From: Lachnoanaerobaculum sanguinis
Lineage (GTDB): Bacteria; Bacillota; Clostridia; Lachnospirales; Lachnospiraceae
Assembly (NCBI RefSeq): GCF_033242365.1
Contig: NZ_BTHK01000021.1
Coordinates: 1-57,047 of the forward strand
Reading direction: 5' to 3'
DNA length: 57,047 nucleotides
Both the position numbers and the translations under genes were made by a program. The notes beneath the pieces were generated by a model. It was not told where the DNA came from, did not search any database, and worked only from the letters and a program-made list of their open reading frames with translations. This document shows, piece after piece, positions 42,538-49,462 of this stretch. Within the stretch, counting starts at the first letter, position 1. Every line of letters starts with the position of its first letter.

Positions 42538-43765
42538 TCTTCTTTATGCCTGTTAAGTTTCTCAGGTTTTTTTCACTAATATAATCCGGTACGGCCTGAT
42601 TAATCTTAATCACACCATCACCAATCGCAGAAAGCATTGCACTATCCGGCTCAAATATCGGCTCCCATTCTGCCGATGTTTTATAAAACGCTTTTCTCTC
42701 GTAATTAAAATCATCTCTAAAACATGCAGATACATATCCAACGTTTAAAAATCCGCTTCCAAAATTTCTCTGAGCTTTTCTTGCCAACAATCTTAAATTT
42801 TCATGTGATGCCTTTATTGCCTCTGCACTGGACGGATTATCTGTAACAAACCCCAAGTCATCAAGTGTCAATCCTGTTTCACCTGCAAACAATGCAGCAA
42901 ACATTCTAAGCTGTTCAATATGTGGTGACATGCTCTGTTGTGAGAACTGTCCCATTGTCGGGACATCTCCGTCCTCATCCTTTGTAAATTCTATAAGTGA
43001 AGACATACTTGCTCTCCACTTCTCAAGAGGCTCTTGATCCGGATCAGTTCCAAGTACATACTTTTGAGGAAACGAATAAAATTCTGCTGATATTTCAGAC
43101 CTCTTAATCGTTCTCAATGCTGAACCTACAATACTCATACAAGCCCTACTTATTCTTGAACGTCCAAACTCTCTTACTGCATCAGGTCTAAATATAATAG
43201 GCACTAATAAAGGATGCCCGACATTATTAGTTATAATCTCCGGTACTCTTTCACCTATCCTATATATTTCAGTTCGCCCTTCAACAAAATAAGCTTCGGT
43301 AACCGTTTTTCCATTTTTATCTTTTTCTAAAATTGCATATCCTTCTGTAAGCAAACCTGTAATAGGATTTATACATCCTGTTGCATTAGCTCCGTCAATA
43401 ACCTGCAGTCTTGGATATCCCTTATCATCTCCTGATATATATACAAAACAACAAGATGATATTAGTGCAGATAATATTGCACTATCAAAAAACACATCCG
43501 GATTGTTAAGCTTGAAAATCTCATTGATATTAAATTTATTATCATCATCATCAAATTCCCTGAATATCAATCTATCTGCCAGAGTATCAACGGCCTTTGC
43601 GCACCACCCGATACTACCTACCCACTCCCTTAAACTTGGAGGTGTTGATATTTGAAAATCCCTAACTTTATTTTTCATTTCATAAAAATCATATCTTATC
43701 TTTACCCTGGTTTTCTTTAAAGCCAGCTTATTTCTAAGATATTCTATTCCATAAATTTGGCTCAA
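42530..43765 (-). CDS. Portal protein (SPP1 gp6-like)
   Basis: 411 residues. The family blocks STPPSLREWVGSIGWCAKAV, EFGRSRISRACMSIVGSAL and TGLTLDDLGFVTDNPSSAEA are clear. A TTG start at 43765 is chosen because AAAGGAGG lies 7 bases upstream. It forms the dodecameric channel at one capsid vertex. It precedes the minor head and terminase genes. Confidence 0.9.
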   Translation of the reverse strand: MSQIYGIEYLRNKLALKKTRVKIRYDFYEMKNKVRDFQISTPPSLREWVGSIGWCAKAVDTLADRLIFREFDDDDNKFNINEIFKLNNPDVFFDSAILSALISSCCFVYISGDDKGYPRLQVIDGANATGCINPITGLLTEGYAILEKDKNGKTVTEAYFVEGRTEIYRIGERVPEIITNNVGHPLLVPIIFRPDAVREFGRSRISRACMSIVGSALRTIKRSEISAEFYSFPQKYVLGTDPDQEPLEKWRASMSSLIEFTKDEDGDVPTMGQFSQQSMSPHIEQLRMFAALFAGETGLTLDDLGFVTDNPSSAEAIKASHENLRLLARKAQRNFGSGFLNVGYVSACFRDDFNYERKAFYKTSAEWEPIFEPDSAMLSAIGDGVIKINQAVPDYISEKNLRNLTGIKKIE

Positions 43766-43807
43766 TTACGTCCTCCTTTTATTTTCAGCGAGAAATATTC
43801 CCAGTAC

Positions 43808-43843
43808 GGGCGTGGGGTACAAAGCAGTAAGGGGTGGGGGTAC
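43808..43843. other. GC-rich direct repeats, candidate cos site
   Basis: In the 88-base gap between the HNH endonuclease and portal genes, GTGGGGTAC (43812-43820) and GTGGGGGTAC (43834-43843) repeat, giving four G tracts in otherwise A/T-rich DNA. GC-rich cohesive ends next to an HNH gene are usual for HNH-type cos phages. The tracts could also form a G-quadruplex. No cut position can be fixed from sequence alone. Confidence 0.45.
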
Positions 43844-43853
43844 TATAGCCCCT

Positions 43854-44207
43854 CTATCCTTTATACTTTGACCAGTCAATTGTCTGCGGTAAAACTCTAT
43901 TGCTTATAATCTCATCTACCTTAGCCACCGGCTTATCTGATTTTTCTTTAAGAATCTTATCGCTTTTCTCCCTGTTACAACACATATGTGCAAGTTGCAA
44001 ATTGTCAATATCTGACGGATGTCCACCCTTGCTTACAGGTATAATATGGTCTATACACTTACTCATAGGGTTTGGCCACCTAAGACTCATGTCAACCGGC
44101 TTACCGCATATACCGCATATTGTTCGTGTTGCATATATCTTTCTCTTGTTCTTCTCAAACGCACCTCTATGCGTTCCGTCCTTGTCAGGTCTATTCCTTG
44201 CCGGCAT
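43854..44207 (-). CDS. HNH endonuclease (packaging-associated)
   Basis: 117 residues with ICGICGKPVDM (first Cys pair), CIDHIIPVSKGGHPSDIDNLQLAH (HNH core, His and Asn catalytic residues) and MCCNREKSDK. HNH proteins next to the terminase module work with the terminase in cos cleavage in several Firmicute phages. Starts at an ATG with AAGGAGTG upstream. Confidence 0.9.
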   Translation of the reverse strand: MPARNRPDKDGTHRGAFEKNKRKIYATRTICGICGKPVDMSLRWPNPMSKCIDHIIPVSKGGHPSDIDNLQLAHMCCNREKSDKILKEKSDKPVAKVDEIISNRVLPQTIDWSKYKG

Positions 44208-44355
44208 TTAACACTCCTTATAACTTTAAAGAGCACCCCAATTTCTTGAGGTGCCCTTTAGGAGAAACACATGTCATTTCAATTCACAGCCCTTGGCCTG
44301 TGAATCTTATGATATCAATATATCACGTTTTTAACTTTATGAGTGACCCTCTTTT
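44208..44355 (-). promoter_or_regulatory. Late-region leader with two hairpins
   Basis: Between the ArpU-position gene and the HNH gene. ATTCACAG (44282-44289) and CTGTGAAT (44298-44305) form an 8-bp stem. A second stem, GCACC/GGGTGC, near 44236-44262 lies just before the HNH Shine-Dalgarno. This is where the late operon promoter would be expected, though no sigma-70 consensus is obvious, in keeping with an activator-dependent promoter. Confidence 0.4.
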
Positions 44356-44760
44356 TTAAATCATTAGATTTTCTTTTTTCTTTGATAGCAAATAATAAAA
44401 TCTTCTACGAGTTTCATAGTATTTTCTCCTGCTGCACGGCATTCCCATAACGCTTCTTAAATACTGATATGTTACTCCTTCTTCTGTAATTGCTTTAAGT
44501 AAATATCTATATAAGTCTTTGTCTGTCTCCACAATAGTACTTTCTATAAGTTCACACTTATCTTTTAAAATAGTTCTTTTTATAGCAAGTGCCATTGTGC
44601 TGTCTCCTATCCCTTTCCCACCACATCCACTCTTTAAAGAATTAATTTTACTTGATAGTTCCTCCTTCCATTCACCATACTGCAAACAAAAATAATATAG
44701 TTCCCTTGCCTTCTTTACACTTATCCTATATTTTCCCCATTCTTCTTTATTTACCTTCAC
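44356..44760 (-). CDS. Phage regulator in ArpU/RinA position (late transcription activator candidate)
   Basis: 134 residues, GTG start with GAGGT upstream. N-terminal helix (ARELYYFCLQYGEWKEELSS) and C-terminal basic helices (MPCSRRKYYETRRRFYYLLS) that look like a DNA-binding region. The same pattern is common in Clostridia prophages as the last early gene before the packaging module, the place of ArpU/RinA/LtrC-type late activators. The role is inferred from position. Confidence 0.6.
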   Translation of the reverse strand: MKVNKEEWGKYRISVKKARELYYFCLQYGEWKEELSSKINSLKSGCGGKGIGDSTMALAIKRTILKDKCELIESTIVETDKDLYRYLLKAITEEGVTYQYLRSVMGMPCSRRKYYETRRRFYYLLSKKKENLMI

Positions 44761-44776
44761 GATTTTCTACCTCGCT

Positions 44777-45022
44777 TTACAGCTTTGCCATTTCTACTTC
44801 AAGTGCCTTTACTATTTCTGCAGCTCTTTTTTCTCCGACACCTTTTACACCTCTAACTATATCAGCAATGTATTGTATATCGATTCCCGGAACTGCTGCC
44901 TTGCCGTCTTCAAAACCACTCTTATATATACTCTTCACATAGTTATTCATTTGATTATGATCATATCTTTTTATTCGCTCATATTCTTTCCTGTTGATTA
45001 CTATATCTTTTTGTATTGCCAT
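44777..45022 (-). CDS. Small protein with helix-hairpin-helix motif
   Basis: 81 residues. The C-terminal part has VRGVKGVGEKRAAEIVKALE, a clear helix-hairpin-helix of non-specific DNA binding. Shine-Dalgarno GAGGAG. It belongs to the early operon between ssb and the late-regulator candidate. Function unknown. Confidence 0.7.
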   Translation of the reverse strand: MAIQKDIVINRKEYERIKRYDHNQMNNYVKSIYKSGFEDGKAAVPGIDIQYIADIVRGVKGVGEKRAAEIVKALEVEMAKL

Positions 45023-45046
45023 ACCTACTCCTCATATCTTTCTCTT

Positions 45047-45469
45047 TTAATTAAATGGTAGTCCCTCATCATCTACACCATCCGGTATATTCATAAATCC
45101 ATCTGCATCCACACTTGAACTATGATTGCTTGTTGCTTTTGTATTTTCTCCTTTGCTATCTGCAAACTCCTGACTGTCAAGTATTACATCAGTTGTATAT
45201 ACTTTATGCCCCTCTCTATTGATATAGTTACCTGTCTGCAGTCTTCCTGATACTAAAACCCTCATCCCTTGTCTGAAATACTTCTCTGCAAATTCTGCTG
45301 CCTTTGAAAAGGCTACACAGTTTATAAAATCAGCTGATTGTTCTCCCTGCTTCTTTATAGCTCTATCAATAGCCAATGTATACCTTGCTACAGCCATGCT
45401 GTTTTCTCCGGATGTATATCTAATATCTGGATCTCTTGTGAGTCTACCCATCAATATTACTCTATTCAC
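45047..45469 (-). CDS. ssb: Single-stranded DNA-binding protein
   Basis: 140 residues, OB fold: NRVILMGRLTRDPDIRYTSG, FINCVAFSKAAEFAEKYFRQG and the acidic C-terminal tip ending DDEGLPFN, which fits partner-binding SSB tails. It starts at a GTG that overlaps the preceding small gene by 8 bases, with AAGGAG upstream. Confidence 0.95.
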   Translation of the reverse strand: MNRVILMGRLTRDPDIRYTSGENSMAVARYTLAIDRAIKKQGEQSADFINCVAFSKAAEFAEKYFRQGMRVLVSGRLQTGNYINREGHKVYTTDVILDSQEFADSKGENTKATSNHSSSVDADGFMNIPDGVDDEGLPFN

Positions 45470-45635
45470 TTACTTTCTCCTTTATCTCCAGCCAAAGTCC
45501 TTTAACTCCATCTTTCTCATAGCAAAAATCTGTATCATATCCCTCAGCTTCGTATTCGTGCATCAGCTCTATTAAGTCGTCAGAATCTTTGCACCTGATG
45601 TATCTAATTTCTTCTAATATTTCTTTTCTTGTCAT
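45462..45635 (-). CDS. 57-residue early phage protein
   Basis: A small frame starting MTRKEILEEIRYIRC, acidic and helical (DDLIELMHEYEAEGYD) and ending LWLEIKEKVSE. AAGGAG precedes the ATG, and the stop region overlaps the ssb GTG start by 8 bases, so the two are coupled. No family recognised; spacing and overlap make it a real gene. Confidence 0.65.
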   Translation of the reverse strand: MTRKEILEEIRYIRCKDSDDLIELMHEYEAEGYDTDFCYEKDGVKGLWLEIKEKVSE

Positions 45636-45659
45636 TGTTTTCTCCTTAATCTTAAAATC

Positions 45660-46109
45660 TTAATGCTTCGGCTTTCTTATATTCTCACTTATCCACATTT
45701 CATAAGGGTTTTTCACCTCGGTGCTTTCAAAAGATAGCTTATGAATTGTGGACAACTCTTTGATTTCTTCCCAAAGTTCCCAATCACTTAGCTTTTTACC
45801 CTTTGAATTTGTCCAGGCTGATTTTTCCCATTCTAAAATCCATCCGTTTTGAAATGCTCTAAAAACATACTCACACCTAGTAAATACTAGGACTGAACAA
45901 CTTTTAGTTAATCTCTTCAACGCATCTTTCAATGCAAGCAATGTTAGTCTATTCTCTGTAGCTTTTTCCTCGTACCCAACTCCACTTCTGGTTACAGGAC
46001 TGCCATCTTTTTTTATAAATTCTATTACATAGCCATAACCACCATTTCTCTTTGCAGGCCCTCTTATCGATGTGGTTATGTAAATATTGACTCTACATTC
46101 TGTTTCCAC
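45660..46109 (-). CDS. RNase H-fold protein lacking catalytic aspartates
   Basis: 149 residues. The layout follows phage RNase HI-like proteins: first strand VNIYITTSIRG, then GGYGYVIEFIKKDG, the helix ATENRLTLLALKDAL, strand LVFTRCEYVFRAFQNG and an acidic C-terminal part. The expected Asp in the first strand (NIYID) and in the TD-x-x-Y motif are replaced by T and R. The Glu of the helix is kept. So the metal site is broken and the protein is probably not an active nuclease. GTG start with GAGGAG upstream, overlapping the rep gene by 34 bases. Confidence 0.7.
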   Translation of the reverse strand: METECRVNIYITTSIRGPAKRNGGYGYVIEFIKKDGSPVTRSGVGYEEKATENRLTLLALKDALKRLTKSCSVLVFTRCEYVFRAFQNGWILEWEKSAWTNSKGKKLSDWELWEEIKELSTIHKLSFESTEVKNPYEMWISENIRKPKH

Positions 46110-46873
46110 TTAGTCTCCTCTCTTCCTACAGCTCCGGTACTTGGTAGCTTTTGCATCATATATCTTTGATATGGATAACCTGTAACAGGGTTTTCTCCTT
46201 GTATCACGCTATCAGCTATTATGTAGTATCCCTTCTTTGCTTTCGGCTCTTTCGGCCAACTCTTTCTAAGCATTATCTTGCTTTCTGCCTGTGGCTCTAT
46301 CAGATTACCTCTGCTGCGTTTGTAACTAGACTTTCCCTCAGGATCCTTCGTCTCCGCTTTTACTATATACTCAGCCAATCTCTGATATGCCCCTTCTTCG
46401 TATAGATCAGTCAGAGCAATATGGCCATACTCCCAATATTTTCTTATAAGCTGAAGCATATTTACCAGATCAGTGATGTTTTCAACTATGATGTGATGAT
46501 GTAGGGCATTTCCTTTTTTGCCCATCTCGGTCACTCCGATATACTTGAAACTTATCCCATGTTTTTTCAAATCCAGCCTCATCTTCTTAAAAAAATTGCT
46601 TAACTGGTCTTTCGCCTCTTTGAAGTCTTCAGGTCTGAGTTCTTTTTTATACTTTAGTACGATATGCCAATCTCCTGCTTTGAAATTACCCAATATCAAT
46701 CTTTGTATTTTTCTAACCCTGTTGGCATGATTCTGCTTTTTTATCACTTCCGGAGATGCCTTCTCTTTTTTCTCTCTGCTTTTCCCCGGAGCTCCATAGT
46801 TACCTGGATAAAAATTGTGAATCTCTATTATCTCTTTATTCTTTCCTAGGTTATAAATCTTTTTAACATACAT
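46076..46873 (-). CDS. HUH-type rolling-circle replication initiator (Rep-like)
   Basis: 265 residues. The metal-binding HUH motif is ALHHHIIVEN at about residues 125-134, and the likely catalytic Tyr lies in LAEYIVKAETKD at about 168-179. Basic N-terminal part (PGKSREKKEKASPEVIKKQN). Members of this family appear in many Clostridia prophages as rolling-circle replication-associated proteins. It is the only initiator in the prophage; no helicase, primase or polymerase gene is seen. AAGGAG precedes the ATG. A candidate antisense RNA is encoded opposite the leader. Confidence 0.78.
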   Translation of the reverse strand: MYVKKIYNLGKNKEIIEIHNFYPGNYGAPGKSREKKEKASPEVIKKQNHANRVRKIQRLILGNFKAGDWHIVLKYKKELRPEDFKEAKDQLSNFFKKMRLDLKKHGISFKYIGVTEMGKKGNALHHHIIVENITDLVNMLQLIRKYWEYGHIALTDLYEEGAYQRLAEYIVKAETKDPEGKSSYKRSRGNLIEPQAESKIMLRKSWPKEPKAKKGYYIIADSVIQGENPVTGYPYQRYMMQKLPSTGAVGREETKWKQNVESIFT

Positions 46874-46945
46874 TTTTCTACGCTCCTTAGTCGTAACTTT
46901 AATATTTTAATCAAGCAGTTAAAGGGTTTTCACCCCACTTTTTTC

Positions 46946-46974
46946 TTGACTTCTTAGACCAAAAAGCATAGAAT
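46946..46974 (+). promoter_or_regulatory. Plus-strand promoter opposite the rep leader
   Basis: TTGACT (46946-46951) and TAGAAT (46969-46974) are 17 bases apart, each one base off consensus. The direction is opposite to all nearby genes. A terminator follows within about 60 bases. Confidence 0.6.
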
Positions 46975-46981
46975 ATTTATG

Positions 46982-47037
46982 TCAAATGGATGCTTTTTAG
47001 CATTATGAGCCTGTCTTTGTTACAGGCTCATTTTTTT
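46982..47037 (+). ncRNA. Candidate counter-transcribed RNA of the rep leader
   Basis: Runs from the promoter at 46946-46974 to a strong intrinsic terminator: GAGCCTGT (47007-47014), loop, ACAGGCTC (47022-47029), then seven T. A second small hairpin (ATGCT/AGCAT) lies near its 5' end. The 56-base RNA would be perfectly antisense to the untranslated leader of the minus-strand rep gene, the arrangement of plasmid copy-control RNAs. The inverted repeat AAAAAGCAT/ATGCTTTTT at 46961-46998 could instead be part of a replication origin. Confidence 0.5.
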
Positions 47038-47055
47038 ATACATTTCATTATTTTG

Positions 47056-47325
47056 TTAAAACCTTTTATTTGTTTCAAATTCTTTTCTAAATTCCTTATC
47101 TGAACTTGTTATGAATACCGGTACATCATCAAACTCTCCATGATGTCCTCTATCAGTCACATTTGCTATGTAGAACTGACTTTCATAGCCTCTTTTTTCA
47201 TTGATCTGATGCCATACACTTCCAATAAATCTTTTCAGGACAGTTCCTTTAGTCACTGACCGTGCAGTAGTCCTTAAGTTCTCATACTCGTAATTATTAT
47301 CTACCCAACTACATACCTGTCCCAA
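47056..47325 (-). CDS. Small early phage protein, unknown function
   Basis: 89 residues from a TTG start that has GGGAGG 7-8 bases upstream and overlaps the previous gene by 25 bases. Contains TKGTVLKRFIGSVWHQINEK and a C-terminal charged part. No family recognised. The gap to rep downstream holds the antisense RNA candidate. Confidence 0.55.
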   Translation of the reverse strand: MGQVCSWVDNNYEYENLRTTARSVTKGTVLKRFIGSVWHQINEKRGYESQFYIANVTDRGHHGEFDDVPVFITSSDKEFRKEFETNKRF

Positions 47326-47684
47326 TTCCTTTCCTCCCAGAAATCCATGCCCATTATATTTATTTTGTGAGAAAGGCCACTTCTGTTATGCGATGTCTTT
47401 TTTGCCGCTTCCGACATTGTTCCGCCACAGTCTAATACAAGTTTTGCTTCACGGAGTTCTTCTTTAGTCCAATAGTTATATGTCCTATTAGTTACATAGT
47501 CACACCATCTACTTTTATCCCATAGATCTTTACCCATATATTGAAGTTTTCTTTGTACACTTCCATATGACCTATTAAGTCGCTCTGCTATCACTGACAA
47601 CTTTTTATTCTGCTTCATCATGTCGATTACGATTTCAAATTCTTCCGTTGTCCACAACCTTTGCTTTACTTTCTTCTTTATCAT
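47301..47684 (-). CDS. Myb/SANT-like DNA-binding phage protein
   Basis: 127 residues from the ATG at 47684, which overlaps the previous stop (ATGA). Two related helical units each look like a Myb/SANT-type HTH: RLWTTEEFEIVIDMMKQNKK...LSVIAERLNRSYGSVQ (split here) and YWTKEELREAKLVLDCGG...MSEAAKKTSHNRSGLSHK. The pattern Trp-Thr-x-Glu-Glu-(L/F) followed by a recognition helix ending in SV/GL is seen twice. Probably a DNA-binding regulator or origin protein. Confidence 0.65.
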   Translation of the reverse strand: MIKKKVKQRLWTTEEFEIVIDMMKQNKKLSVIAERLNRSYGSVQRKLQYMGKDLWDKSRWCDYVTNRTYNYWTKEELREAKLVLDCGGTMSEAAKKTSHNRSGLSHKINIMGMDFWEERNWDRYVVG

Positions 47685-47902
47685 AGCCACGTCATCCCTA
47701 TAATTATTCCTACAACGATTAGGCCAACGCAAATAGTAACCTTTTCAACTATAGCTATTGCTTCATCAATGTTCTTATTGCACTCAATGATGTTTTCAAA
47801 TTCATCTTTTTTTATTAGGATATATTCACTTTCAGTTTTATCCTTAAATACATTAGGTACCTGTATTTGTCTATCTTCATCTCTTTGAATGCTTTTATTC
47901 AT
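47681..47902 (-). CDS. Single-pass membrane protein of the early operon
   Basis: 73 residues: a charged N-terminal part (QRDEDRQIQVPNVFKDKTES) and a C-terminal membrane helix (VTICVGLIVVGIIIGMTWL). AAGGAG precedes the ATG. Might act in superinfection exclusion or host takeover at the membrane; that is speculation. Confidence 0.55.
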   Translation of the reverse strand: MNKSIQRDEDRQIQVPNVFKDKTESEYILIKKDEFENIIECNKNIDEAIAIVEKVTICVGLIVVGIIIGMTWL

Positions 47903-47919
47903 ATATGTTCTCCTTTTCC

Positions 47920-48294
47920 CTAAACTATCCCTAAATATTCTTTTATTACTCCCACAGCATCATCAAATCCATAACAGACTACTGCTGCATAGCCTTGCTT
48001 ATTCAAATTCTTTAGCCATTCATCTTGTAAATCCGTTGTTCTATTCTTTCCGAACTTCATCTCAATAAATAAACCGTTTTTTCCATGTCTACTTACAGGA
48101 AGAAACAGATCAGGAACTCCTGCCTTTACCCCCTGCCTCTTAAGATTTATTGCCTCCAGGCTGTTCCTGCTTCCACCATTGGGTATATGAAACAGTAGAC
48201 TCAATTCCTTATGAGTGCTCGACATCAAATTAGCCCAGTCAATCAAAAGAGCCTGCTCCGTTGCCTCTGACTTCTTTTTGTCCTGTAATCTCAC
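47920..48294 (-). CDS. VRR-NUC family nuclease
   Basis: 124 residues, PD-(D/E)XK-like: FHIPNGGSRNSLEAINLKRQ, then GVPDLFLP (catalytic Asp) and GLFIEMKFG (Glu-x-Lys), with LQDEWLKNLNKQGYAAVVCYG. Stand-alone VRR-NUC proteins are common in phages and resolve or trim DNA structures. GTG start overlapping the previous gene by 4 bases. Confidence 0.88.
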   Translation of the reverse strand: MRLQDKKKSEATEQALLIDWANLMSSTHKELSLLFHIPNGGSRNSLEAINLKRQGVKAGVPDLFLPVSRHGKNGLFIEMKFGKNRTTDLQDEWLKNLNKQGYAAVVCYGFDDAVGVIKEYLGIV

Positions 48295-48503
48295 TTTCTC
48301 CCCTTCCCCTGTAACTTTATATCCTCATTCAGCCACTTATTAAGCCCTTCTGTCTCAAAAATAATGTGACTGTTTCTCTTTAGTGGGTTCATTTTCCTTG
48401 CAAAGTTCTGTCTCGGATTTCTAAATATTTCCATTAACATTTCTCTTGGAAAGCCCATATCACAAAGTTCACTGATTTTCATTATCTGTTTCGGATATTC
48501 CAT
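48291..48503 (-). CDS. Excisionase/AlpA-like HTH protein
   Basis: 70 residues: MKISELCDMGFPREMLMEIF, then a wing-like stretch RKMNPLKRNSHIIFETEGLN and a final helix KWLNEDIKL. This is the MerR-like winged helix of phage excisionases and related DNA-binding proteins. AAGGAG precedes the ATG. It could be the Xis partner of the integrase, though it is 5 kb away from it. Confidence 0.6.
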   Translation of the reverse strand: MEYPKQIMKISELCDMGFPREMLMEIFRNPRQNFARKMNPLKRNSHIIFETEGLNKWLNEDIKLQGKGRK

Positions 48504-48636
48504 TGTTCCTCGTCTCCTTCCATAATTCTATAAGTTCATGAGCTATTAGCGATACTTCCTCCGCTGTACCTTCAATATACAGATCCTCAACTAATCTTAG
48601 TAAAATACTTTCCAACCTTCTTTGTTCTTCAGTCAT
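48469..48636 (-). CDS. 55-residue early protein
   Basis: Short helical acidic frame (MTEEQRRLESILLRLVEDLY, then EGTAEEVSLIAHELIELWK) overlapping the next gene by 35 bases in another frame. GGAGG lies 10 bases before the ATG, and the ATG overlaps the stop of a 10-codon peptide (TGATG). Function unknown. Confidence 0.5.
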   Translation of the reverse strand: MTEEQRRLESILLRLVEDLYIEGTAEEVSLIAHELIELWKETRNNGISETDNENQ

Positions 48637-48668
48637 CACTTTGCAACCTCCATGTAATCTTTTTTCAT
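48636..48668 (-). CDS. 10-codon upstream peptide of the early operon
   Basis: MKKDYMEVAK with AGGAGG 5 bases before its ATG. Its TGA stop overlaps the start of the 55-residue gene by one base. A perfect ribosome-binding site on so small a frame suggests a translated leader that couples translation. Confidence 0.4.
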   Translation of the reverse strand: MKKDYMEVAK

Positions 48669-48763
48669 AGAATCCTCCTATTTACTTTCTTTCTAAACTC
48701 TACTAAACTATATTTACTCATACACAGCTATACTTTTTTTAAATAGTTTTAAGGAGATACCTT

Positions 48764-49462
48764 ATGTATTATCAAAAAATAGTTACGCAACCAATCTATC
48801 CAAATCGGACCGTCTTGAATATAAACTTAGAAATACCAAAGGCTTGTCCTGTTTGTGATACCGGCAATATTGGTGATCCAATTACTGCACATCATCTATC
48901 CAGTGGTGAATTCGATTACTTTGATGTTTATGCTGAATATTTCTGTCCAAAATGTAAAAAAATATATTTAGCATATTACAAATGTCACACCCATGATACA
49001 GAATTCAACCACCCAATTATTGGATATTCATTCACAAATAAAGAACTTCCCAATATACCTGATAGTGTACGTAGTGTTTCTAATAAATTCTCAGATATAT
49101 ACTCTCAAGCTTTAGATACTGAATCAAAAAATCTAAACGAACTTACAGGTATAGGTCTAAGAAAAGCACTTGAATACCTCATAAAGGATTACTCGATCTA
49201 TAGGCATCCGGAAAAAAATGATGAAATTCGTAAAGCCACTCTAGCCAATTGTATAAAAAACTACATTGATAGTCCTCGTATTAAACAGCTTGCTACCGCT
49301 TGTGCTTGGCTTGGCAATGACGAAACTCATTATGAGCGAAAGCATGAAGATCGAGACATTGGAGATATGAAGTCTTTCCTTAAAGCATTAATTGCATTTA
49401 TTGATTATGATATTCTTGCTGATGAAGCCGATAAATTTATTTCATCATCTCGCGTAAATTAG
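48764..49462 (+). CDS. DUF4145-domain protein (prophage cargo)
   Basis: 232 residues. N-terminal zinc-ribbon-like part with CPVCDTGN and CPKCKKIYLAYY; C-terminal DUF4145 domain (NELTGIGLRKALEYLIKDY, LATACAWLGNDETHYERKH). DUF4145 is found alone or fused to restriction and other defence enzymes. It is the only plus-strand gene inside the minus-strand early region, with its own leader and an AAGGAG site, which marks it as cargo added to the phage. Confidence 0.75.
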   Translation: MYYQKIVTQPIYPNRTVLNINLEIPKACPVCDTGNIGDPITAHHLSSGEFDYFDVYAEYFCPKCKKIYLAYYKCHTHDTEFNHPIIGYSFTNKELPNIPDSVRSVSNKFSDIYSQALDTESKNLNELTGIGLRKALEYLIKDYSIYRHPEKNDEIRKATLANCIKNYIDSPRIKQLATACAWLGNDETHYERKHEDRDIGDMKSFLKALIAFIDYDILADEADKFISSSRVN

